Position numbers and translations under genes: made by a program. A stretch of DNA of 64,000 bases, taken from contig NC_012861.1 of assembly GCF_000026945.1 (NCBI RefSeq), positions 1,426,001-1,490,000 on the forward strand, read 5' to 3'. Source of the stretch: Candida dubliniensis CD36. Its lineage: Eukaryota > Ascomycota > Pichiomycetes > Serinales > Debaryomycetaceae. Positions 30,687-38,959 of this stretch are shown here, piece by piece; position 1 is the stretch's first letter, and every line of letters starts with the position of its first letter. The notes below the pieces were generated by a model, which saw nothing but the letters and a program-made list of their open reading frames with translations, ran no database searches and was not told the DNA's origin.

Positions 30687-31183
30687 GTTGTATGTTGTGC
30701 TACTATGGTTATTTGTATAATTTTTTAAAAAGAATAAAGAAATCATTATTTTGGAATTTTCAACTGGGTTGGACCATAAATTGTGTTTGAGGACTAATTC
30801 TACTTGAGCAGATATCTTGTTAATGGCAATTCTCTGTTCCACAGTATTTGCAGTAGCAAACATCTCTATTGTAGTTTTTGTTAATAGCTCGCCTAGTGAA
30901 ATATGTGCTAGAAAGGTCAATGTTAATGTCGAATCACTAGCATGGACTTTAGTATTCAAGAAGAAGTTATATCGTGGGTGATAGTAAAAAGTTGTGATAC
31001 TATTGCACTGTCTTCCAATTTGCTTGGGCTAAAGATTATGCTATCAAATTATCGAGAAAGGTATATATAAGTTCATACAATGATATAAAGTATATACACA
31101 AGACCATTAATAAACACACATTCATTAATTACTATAAATACGTATATTTCTTTTTTTTTTTTTTCTTTCTTTATTTTCTTTTA
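30687..31183. other. Interval between RFA2 and RCK2 with a possible unannotated exon
   Basis: A 497-bp interval between the stop of RFA2 (plus) and the stop of RCK2 (minus), with a T-tract near 31151-31164. On the minus strand an open frame runs from 31028 down across the RFA2 3' end to 30498. Its first 75-95 codons encode a complex, protein-like sequence, including HPRYNFFLNTK and ISLGELLTKTTIEMF. The frame has no ATG near its start, and a TTTAG precedes it. See the candidate exon entry. Confidence 0.45.
30690..31028 (-). CDS. Candidate internal or terminal exon of an unrecognised gene (tentative)
   Basis: An open minus-strand frame directly after a TTTAG that could be a splice acceptor (AG ends at 31029). 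The in-frame TAG at 31031-31029 would be removed by splicing. The conceptual peptide is mixed in composition and not low-complexity, unlike chance frames elsewhere in this window. A possible donor GTATGA lies at 31078, but no good branch site was found and I could not build a full gene model. The 3' limit is also unknown, because the frame continues antisense into RFA2. I do not recognise the protein. Treat this as a hint only. Confidence 0.25.
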
Positions 31184-32950
31184 CTAGCTGCTTTGAATGG
31201 GGATCTGTTTGTTCTTTCTCCTTTCTATTATCGACGCACCTCCGAGATTCAAATCAAAAGCTTTCGAGTTGTTGTTATTTTTCAAATGATGTCTATGGCG
31301 ATGAGTTCTTGGAACTTGGTTGTACTTATCCTGTACAACTCTGCCATCCTTGCTAACAGCTTCTTCGTGCTCCTCTTCCTCTTCTTCAATCAAACCTTCA
31401 ATTGGGGCCTGCTTTTTAGTTTGCAAAGCCGCTTCTTCACCCATACGGTGGACCGCAGTAGATATATCAAATGCATCACGCAAAGCAACAGCAGCAGGAG
31501 AATATAAATCGGAATTGGTAGATCTAAACTTCTTGGAGTATCTATTGTTGGCAACCTGTATAGGATGGGCAGCTTTTGTGACTGGTGGGTATTGGTTGGC
31601 AACAGGTATAGGAACCTGTGGTTGCTGACTAAGGGAAGCTTGTTGCATCCAAGGATCTTGTAAAAATTCATCAATGGTGTACCTCTTTTTCGGGTCCACA
31701 GTCAACAATCTACCAACACAATTCTTGGCACCATCACTTATTTCATCCCACCATGGCTTCAAAAACGTAAATTCACCTTTAGCTACTTTTTCAGTCAATG
31801 TTTCAATTCTCTCGTCGTAGAATGGTGGAAATCCACATAACAATGTGTACAATACACATCCTAATGCCCACATATCAACTTCCTTTGAGTAGCGCTCATC
31901 ACGAACAATCTCTGGAGCAGTGTATCCAACAGTACCACAAGGTGTCTTGGTATTATGCTCCCAGATTTGTTTCGATAATCCAAAATCTGCTAATTTAACA
32001 GTGCCAATTCCACCGCCTCCAACCCCATTCACAAACTCACCTTCATCCAATTTAGTGTTTGGGTCATCAGATTTTCTCAATTTGGCTATAGGATTGGCAC
32101 TTGGTTTTAATTCAATAGGTACATACAATAAATTCTCTGGCTTAATGTCACGGTGAACAATACCAACTTCTTCGTGTAAATATCTTATCGCATGAGCAAT
32201 TTGAGTAATCACCCAACGTGATAGATCCTCAGAAAGATAAGTATACTTTACAATCATGGTAAAAATCTCACCACCAGGAACTAATTCTTGAACAATATAA
32301 TAGTATGTGGGGGAGTCGATAAACTCAATAAATCTAACAATATTTGGGTGGTTCAACTGCCTCATAATAGTGACTTCTTTTAGCACAGCCTGCTTCTGAG
32401 CCTGGTCCATTTGAAACTTACGCAAAATCTTGACAGCAACTTCTTTGCCGGTCGACAAGTGTTTGGCTTTGTAAACAACTGAAAAGGCACCTTCACCCAT
32501 TTGGTCTAATATTTGATAGTTTTCTAAGTTTGGATATTTGACTGATTTTTTTCTCTGTTCATTTTCTTCTTCAACAAGTTGCAGGGCTACTTTACTATAA
32601 TCTGCGTTTTTGTCACCGAGAGTAACATCCGATTGATTATAGTTGGTATATACCCCCTGTTGTTGTTGTTGTTGTTGGAATTGGGTTTCGTTTTGATAAG
32701 CGTCTTGTTGTTGTTGCGGATAGTATTGTTGTGGTTCCTGTTCTGTTTGTTGATACTCGTTTATGATATCGTTGGGAGTGATAACATTAATACTGTCTGG
32801 AATTTCGTTGGAAGCTTGTTGAAATGGATTTTCATTGGCAGTGGAGGTGCTAAACGGTTGCTGATATTGCTGCGGCTGTTGCTGCTGTTTCCTTTTCATA
32901 TCATTGGCTTGCTTCCCGTGTCTAATAAAAGCTTTGAGATTCTCAAACAT
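31184..32950 (-). CDS. RCK2: CaMK-family protein kinase, MAPK-activated (RCK type)
   Basis: A 588-residue Ser/Thr kinase of the yeast Rck1/Rck2 group, which acts downstream of the Hog1 MAP kinase in osmotic and oxidative stress. The N-terminal 140 residues are Gln-rich, with several poly-Q runs. The kinase domain spans about residues 145-440: glycine loop GEGAFSVV, VAVKILRKF with the catalytic Lys, HRDIKPENLL, DFGLSK, and the activation segment ending CGTVGYTAPEIV. A Gly-rich insert lies just before DFG, as in Rck kinases. The C-terminal tail holds acidic and basic patches and a RRKNKQIPI end that could dock a MAPK. About 2 kb of non-coding DNA precedes it. Confidence 0.9.
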   Translation of the reverse strand: MFENLKAFIRHGKQANDMKRKQQQQPQQYQQPFSTSTANENPFQQASNEIPDSINVITPNDIINEYQQTEQEPQQYYPQQQQDAYQNETQFQQQQQQQGVYTNYNQSDVTLGDKNADYSKVALQLVEEENEQRKKSVKYPNLENYQILDQMGEGAFSVVYKAKHLSTGKEVAVKILRKFQMDQAQKQAVLKEVTIMRQLNHPNIVRFIEFIDSPTYYYIVQELVPGGEIFTMIVKYTYLSEDLSRWVITQIAHAIRYLHEEVGIVHRDIKPENLLYVPIELKPSANPIAKLRKSDDPNTKLDEGEFVNGVGGGGIGTVKLADFGLSKQIWEHNTKTPCGTVGYTAPEIVRDERYSKEVDMWALGCVLYTLLCGFPPFYDERIETLTEKVAKGEFTFLKPWWDEISDGAKNCVGRLLTVDPKKRYTIDEFLQDPWMQQASLSQQPQVPIPVANQYPPVTKAAHPIQVANNRYSKKFRSTNSDLYSPAAVALRDAFDISTAVHRMGEEAALQTKKQAPIEGLIEEEEEEHEEAVSKDGRVVQDKYNQVPRTHRHRHHLKNNNNSKAFDLNLGGASIIERRKNKQIPIQSS

Positions 32951-35012
32951 GACTAGTTTTGTTTAAGGGGCAATAAAACAATCACAGATAGTGTAACTAG
33001 GAATAAATATATGAACTATAGAATTAACACCAGCAAAACGTATTTGAAAAAAAGAAAACAAAAAGATAATTGTGTGTTGTTGATAACAGAAGAATAGAAA
33101 ATATTAACTCTTCTTCCTATTTCTTGTTCTGATTGAATTTTTTTTTTCTGTCTTTTTCGTTCTGGTTCTCTTTCTTTCACATACACACACACTTTCTCTC
33201 TTTTTCTCTTTTGTTTCTATTGTATTATATTTTTTTGCTTTGGTTTGCTTTTGCTTTTGCTTTTGCTCTTTTTTTTTTTTTTTCTTTGGTTTATATTTGC
33301 TGCCGTTGTCCTTGTTTTGTGTGTAGATTGCGTATGTGTGTATGTGTATCGGTGTCTATCTTGCACTAGTTAATTGAGATGAAGATGATAAATTATGTAT
33401 GTTAACTTGATGTCTGTGGGTGTGTGTCTGTGTCCTTGTTTCAAATTTGTTATTTTTTTGGTAGCAGATACACACTTTATGACGTTATATAAAAATAAAC
33501 TGTAATAAAACCTGAAAACAATTAGTATTTACAAAGTTTATGGTGACTATATTTGTAGTTGGCCAAAGTAGAGAAGTAATTACTACAAAAACTTTGCAAA
33601 TATGAAGTTCTCCCTCTGCGCAAATAAGCATTAAATTTTAGACTGAATATTTGGTTGGGCTTTAGATGTCGTTCGCGACATCTATAGTTCACACATTTAT
33701 TACTCATGGCTTCGCTAAGGAAGAGCAATCAAATGCTGAAAAGCACATACTCAATGACTCAATTTCATTTCAAATATGTGGCTAAAATTTCTTTTTTTTT
33801 GTAGGTATAACTTAGGTTAAAACAATGTTATCCATCACATGTGTACTACAACAATTGTGAAATCGTTTCAACCTCATCTTACAATAGACGTTCACGTTTA
33901 TAGAGTTTGAATTTTTGTAGAGAAATTTTTGGTACAAAAGCAAAAGTTTAATGCCATTCTAGGTTTATTTTAGTTGGGGAGGCGATACCGTTCAAATGCG
34001 ATTTATTGTGAAACGTGTATTGTTTCTTTGTATTTCTATATAATAAATGGTTTTTTTTTTTTTTGCTTGTTACTAGGACGTCATTTCCAATATACAGCAG
34101 GATTGTTTTAGCTATTACGTCAGTTGAAACCAGAGAAATCAGAATCAATGTTATCGGAACATCTGGGATTTTCTTTATCTTCCTTCCCCCTTACAACAAA
34201 CAAAGGACGAATGGTTTATGCTATTGGTCACTAAAACGTGTTCCCAAGAACTAGAAATACGCATGTGCTAATAGTACAAAGAAAAAGTTCTTAACAAATC
34301 AGAATCATAGGAGGAAAGTACTTAATACTTTAGAGATATTCCACTATTTCAGCCGCCTATTTCTTTGGGATTGTTGGCATGTAAAAAGAAAGTGAAATCT
34401 GACAGGAATATGGTTTTATTGGTACTAAATGTCAATCTCTAAAGATGATGTTAACAATGTCGCTCTAATTTTTTTTTCTAAAAAACTAGATAAAGTGTTT
34501 ATTATCTTGGCAGATGAATTATGACATCACATTCCAAGATTCTTGAAAATCCAGATTTACACATACAAGAATAATAATACCTCTTCTATGAACGATACAA
34601 AAATTCACTAATTTAGAATTAAACACAATACAAATTCCTATATTATGTTTAAAAAGAATATCTGGGGTTAAGCTGATAACTTATCCAACTTTGTGCATTT
34701 GAGGCTCGATCTGTTGATGAATCTTCTCTTTATATTTGGAGTTGTTTATACCTTATTAAAAAATGCATATATACTTGTAACTTGGTTGGTTACAATATAC
34801 GTGTCCATCACGTGCTCATGTAGTGTACACATGGCAAATAATGCTGGTGTTGTAAGTTCGCCGATATGTTGTGAATTCGGTGGGACTTAGGAGTCCTTTT
34901 TTTTTTTTTTTTTCAACAAACCTTCTTTTAACACAATTTTTGTTGCTTTTTGCTTGCATTATTGTCATTGGCAAAAAGGAAAAATTTAGCTTCAATATCA
35001 ACAATTTAAACA
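32951..35012. promoter_or_regulatory. Two-kilobase divergent upstream region of RCK2 and the HAD phosphatase gene
   Basis: Pyrimidine- and T-rich DNA. It includes a TTTTGC-type hexamer repeat near 33247-33269, a T-tract at about 33270-33283, TG-rich DNA near 33320-33440, and T-tracts near 34053-34065 and 34898-34913. Small open frames here are low-complexity or lack features. No tRNA, LTR or conserved small gene was recognised. The length suggests complex regulation of RCK2. Confidence 0.5.
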
Positions 35013-35750
35013 ATGTCAACTTCATTACCACCAGCAATTGTGTTTTCCGACTGGGACGGAACTATCACTTTACAAGATTCCAATGATTATCTTACCGACA
35101 ATATTGGTATGGGATATGATAACCGTATGATAATTAACGATAAAATTTTGGAAGAGAAACAATCATTTAGAGATGGATTCAAAGAAATGTTAGCATCAAT
35201 TAATAAGCCATTTGATGAATGTATTGAAATCTTATTACAAAATGTTCAATTGGATCCCGGTTTCAAAGATTTTTATCAATATTGTCAATCAAAGGGTATC
35301 CCCATTATTGTGATTAGTTCTGGTATGAAGCCAATTATCTATGCCTTGTTGGAAAAATTAATTGGTCAAGAAGCAATCAAAACTATTGACATCATTAGTA
35401 ATGATGTTCGTGTCGATGGTGACAATTGGGAGATTGTATTCAAAGACCCTGAATCGGGTTTTGGTCATGACAAGGCAAAATCAATTAAAGAATATTTGAC
35501 TAGTCATGGATACGCAGGTGATGCCGATACACCAAGACCTACTTTATTTTACAATGGTGATGGTGTAAGCGATTTAAGTGCTGCCAAGGAAACAGATTTA
35601 TTATTTGCTAAACATGGAAAAGATTTGATCAAATATTGTGTTCGTGAAAAAATTCCTTATACTGAATTCAATGATTTCCAAGATATTTTAAATAAAGTGA
35701 GTAAGATCATTGATGGTGAAAAGAAAATTTCTGATTTTGTTGAAAATTAG
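35013..35750 (+). CDS. PYP1: HAD-family phosphatase (YNL010W/PYP1-like)
   Basis: A 245-residue haloacid-dehalogenase phosphatase related to phosphoserine phosphatases. Motif I is DWDGTIT (residues 12-18, nucleophile Asp12, acid Asp14), motif II is VISSGM near residue 98, and motif IV is NGDGVSDLSAA near residue 178. The S. cerevisiae counterpart YNL010W is reported to be a polyol phosphatase. Phosphoserine phosphatase-like activity is the older guess. The cap is small and helical (C1 type). The ATG at 35013 follows a poly-A leader. The symbol follows the S. cerevisiae name. Confidence 0.82.
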   Translation: MSTSLPPAIVFSDWDGTITLQDSNDYLTDNIGMGYDNRMIINDKILEEKQSFRDGFKEMLASINKPFDECIEILLQNVQLDPGFKDFYQYCQSKGIPIIVISSGMKPIIYALLEKLIGQEAIKTIDIISNDVRVDGDNWEIVFKDPESGFGHDKAKSIKEYLTSHGYAGDADTPRPTLFYNGDGVSDLSAAKETDLLFAKHGKDLIKYCVREKIPYTEFNDFQDILNKVSKIIDGEKKISDFVEN

Positions 35751-36871
35751 TGGAGAGAAATAGGTTTTCTTCTTTAGAATAGTTTTAGATTTTTGTATAC
35801 TTTTAGAATAAATGTCTAGCTTGATGGATAAAATATCTGTCTTGTTTGCTTGTTACCATCAATTCGATAGTTTTCCGCCACCCCAGTTGATGTAAACAAA
35901 AAGTTGTCCAAGTTTTGTTGCGAAAAAGATGCGAAATTGTTGATCAACTTTCACAATTCAAGTGTGCACATCTGCAACAATAATTTATAAACCACTGATG
36001 ATTAACGAAAGAAATCACATTTCATTAGCCCACACTGCTGTAGATATGCGTACGCATTTACTGCAATCCATGTTTATATTGTCACCAAAGCAACACCGAG
36101 CATTTCCTTTAGAACTATACATATGTTGTATTTGTTTTATAACCACCATTTACATTACATCACTAGAAAAATGGACAATAGAACACCGTTGCTGTCAAGA
36201 AAATATCAGTATTCTACAAGCACTGTCTGGCAAAAATTGATTATTGATACACATTAACGTTCAACTTAAACTTGAATTGGCATACACATAGTTCATGATC
36301 TGATTGACTCTAGACATTTCGATTGTTGACATTGAAATGACAAATCAAAACTCATTTCGATGATCGGATAAACGGAACCCACAAAAACACCATAAAAAAA
36401 CTTCTTCCATTGTAAGCTTTGTGTGCTGAAAAAGAGGACTTTCAAGTAATAACGAGTCTACACTTGAACTTACTATGCCACTAACAAGAGTAATCAGATT
36501 GAAATCTCAACTGTGCTTTGTTTGTTTGTTTGTTTATCCGACTTGGCAGAACAATAACGTTTTTTTTTTGTGCGCAAATTCTCTTCTTCTCATTTTGGAT
36601 TTAACCACTCCTCCTCATTTCGAAAAAAAACCGGAACAGTATACGTTTAGATCTCTTTTTTTTTTTTTTTCGTTTTTTTTTATGCTGGGACATTATATAT
36701 ATATATATAACACCAGTTTTCGAAGTTCTTAAATTCCAACTCAAATACTATTATAAATATTCTTTGTAACTATAATTTACAAATATTCATGGTCTAAGAT
36801 TTTATTTCATCAGAGCATACTAGTGATAAATATTCCAAAAATAACAAGAATTTTCTGCAACATTTTACAAA
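35751..36871. promoter_or_regulatory. Upstream region of SMF12, 1.1 kb
   Basis: Contains T-tracts near 36657-36671 and 36672-36680, and a TATATATA run at 36694-36709 about 165 bp upstream of the SMF12 ATG that can serve as TATA. A GATCGGATAA at about 36362-36371 is one base off the GATA-type iron-repressor consensus. A 92-codon open frame at 35962-36240 has no recognisable features and is doubtful. Confidence 0.5.
36694..36709 (+). promoter_or_regulatory. TATA-like run upstream of SMF12
   Basis: Alternating TA run about 165 bp upstream of the ATG, flanked by poly-T. Position and sequence fit a TATA element of a regulated yeast gene. Confidence 0.4.
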
Positions 36872-38608
36872 ATGACAACTAATTCTCCAAACGAACCAAC
36901 AGGTGTAAGACCAAAACATAACGATACCACCACCATTTCCACTACTGGAGTTACTACAGCATTAAATCAAACTACTTCTCGTTATAGGAAAAACGAAAAC
37001 AACAGTGTTATTAGTAAAGACAGTTCCACATTTGCATATGTTGTTAATAGATCCAAAAGTGTACTTAAAAAATACGGATCATTTGTTGGTCCGGGAATGT
37101 TAATCAGTGTTGCTTATATGGATCCTGGTAATTATGCAACAGGGATCACTGCTGGGGCATCCAATGAATATTCTTTATTATTCATTGTGTTTTTATCTAA
37201 TGTCATTGCTATATTTTTACAAAGTCTTTGTATAAAATTAGGTTCAGTGACAGGGTATGATTTGGCTCGTTGTTGTCGAGAATATTTACCCAAACAATTA
37301 AATTGGGTCTTGTGGTTTTTGGCTGAATGTGCCATCATTGCCACTGATGTTGCTGAAGTCATTGGGTCGGCCATTGCTTTGAATATTTTGTTGAAGATTC
37401 CGTTACCTGCCGGGGTAGTAATCACTATTATTGATGTGTTGTTTGTTCTTATGGCATATCGTGCTGATACTTCTCTGATGAAGTTTGTTAAAATTTTTGA
37501 ATATGCAGTTGGAGCATTGGTTATGGTTGTGGTTGTTTGTTTTGCTGTTGAATTGTCGCAAATACATGCTAGTGCAAAGGATATTTTCCGGGGATTCGTT
37601 CCTTCAAAACAAATGTTTGATGGTAATGGGATGACCATTGCAACTTCTATCATTGGATCTACCGTGATGATTCATTCGTTATTTTTGGGTTCTGGATTAG
37701 TTCAGCCTCGATTACGGGATTTTGATGTCAAACATGGATATGTAAATTTGGATGATATTGTCAACAAAACTGATCAATCACAATTACCAGTTATCGAATC
37801 ATCAACGATAACAACACCAACAACTATACAATCAGAGAAAAAGAATGACAACAGTAATGTCAAAGTATCAATGTATGAAAAAGAAGCTGATTATTTTTAT
37901 CATTATTATAAACCATCCTATCAATCGATTAAATATTCCTTAAAATATTCTATAATAGAATTGACTATCACTTTAATTACATTGGCCCTTTTTGTCAATT
38001 CAGCAATTTTGATAGTCTCAGGGTCAACATTGTACGGTACAGAAGAAGCCATAGATGCTGATTTATACACCATTCATGATTTATTGAGTCGTTCATTAGC
38101 ACCAGCCGTCGGTACTATTTTCATGGTGGCATTATTGGCCAGTGGTCAAAGTGCCGGTATAGTATGTACTATTGCTGGACAAATTGTCAGTGAAGGACAT
38201 ATCAATTGGACATTAAAACCATGGTTAAGACGATTAGTGACAAGAGGTATTTCTATTATCCCATGTTTGATTATATCTGTTTGTATTGGAAGAAATGGAT
38301 TAGGTATAGCTTTAAATATTTCTCAAGTGGTTATATCCATTTTATTACCTCCATTGACTGCTCCTTTGATTTATTTCACTTGCTCTAAAAAAATCATGAA
38401 AGTGCAATTAGATGAAAATGATGAAGTTGATGGTGTTGCAGAAGAAGAAGAAGCGAACGATCAAGAAACTAATGGTTCTACCAAAAGATACAAATATATG
38501 ACAAACAATTGGATTACTTCAATTGTTGCTGTTGTGATTTGGTTTTTTGTTTCCACATTGAATGTTTATGCAATTTACGAAATGGCAAAGAATGGTGTAT
38601 CTGGATAA
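36872..38608 (+). CDS. SMF12: Nramp-family divalent metal transporter
   Basis: Proton-coupled manganese/iron importer of the Smf family, 578 residues with about 11 membrane segments. The first-segment metal site DPGN is intact (Asp84-Asn87), and the second half has GQSAGIVCTIAGQ, the family transport signature. In the sixth segment the usual MPH reads Met266-Ile267-His268: Met and His ligands are kept but the helix-breaking Pro is lost. A polar loop of about 60 residues (Thr/Asn/Lys-rich) separates segments six and seven. The N-terminus is Thr/Asn-rich, and the last loop holds an acidic stretch before the final helix. Confidence 0.92.
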   Translation: MTTNSPNEPTGVRPKHNDTTTISTTGVTTALNQTTSRYRKNENNSVISKDSSTFAYVVNRSKSVLKKYGSFVGPGMLISVAYMDPGNYATGITAGASNEYSLLFIVFLSNVIAIFLQSLCIKLGSVTGYDLARCCREYLPKQLNWVLWFLAECAIIATDVAEVIGSAIALNILLKIPLPAGVVITIIDVLFVLMAYRADTSLMKFVKIFEYAVGALVMVVVVCFAVELSQIHASAKDIFRGFVPSKQMFDGNGMTIATSIIGSTVMIHSLFLGSGLVQPRLRDFDVKHGYVNLDDIVNKTDQSQLPVIESSTITTPTTIQSEKKNDNSNVKVSMYEKEADYFYHYYKPSYQSIKYSLKYSIIELTITLITLALFVNSAILIVSGSTLYGTEEAIDADLYTIHDLLSRSLAPAVGTIFMVALLASGQSAGIVCTIAGQIVSEGHINWTLKPWLRRLVTRGISIIPCLIISVCIGRNGLGIALNISQVVISILLPPLTAPLIYFTCSKKIMKVQLDENDEVDGVAEEEEANDQETNGSTKRYKYMTNNWITSIVAVVIWFFVSTLNVYAIYEMAKNGVSG

Positions 38609-38755
38609 ATATACCAAGAATATATATAACCCTAGTCATACAGCTAGTCTTATGTCTCTATATTGTAAAAGATGAAAAACTAAACCCTCCCTCGTTGGAA
38701 GTAAAGCAAAAATATAAAAAATATAATCAGACTACTCATATGTATATATATACAA

Positions 38756-38796
<41 letters not shown>

Positions 38797-38959
38797 GATT
38801 TGAATTAAAAACAAATCAAATTAATCAAAATACAAATTATATATTAAATACACATAAAATTAACACAAGAAGAAATGAAATTGAAATTGAAATGGAAAAA
38901 AAAAAAAAAATAAAAATAAAAACCCACTCTTAAATATTGTCTCTGATATATTTATTTTT
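38609..38959. other. Convergent 3' region of SMF12 and AFT2
   Basis: A 351-bp spacer with a CA then TA dinucleotide repeat at 38753-38796 and an A-tract at about 38897-38911. Non-coding. Confidence 0.6.
38753..38796. repeat. (CA)n(TA)n microsatellite
   Basis: Compound dinucleotide repeat: about 10 CA units followed by about 13 TA units, between the convergent SMF12 and AFT2 genes. Likely length-variable between strains. Confidence 0.85.

Noticed and set aside
33133..33369. Phe/Leu/Cys-rich frame upstream of RCK2
   Set aside because: Arises from pyrimidine-rich DNA and T-tracts; hydrophobic only because TTT/CTT codons dominate.
35962..36240. 92-codon open frame between the HAD phosphatase and SMF12
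   Set aside because: No recognisable motif or plausible start context. It sits in regulatory DNA. Conservation would be needed to revive it.
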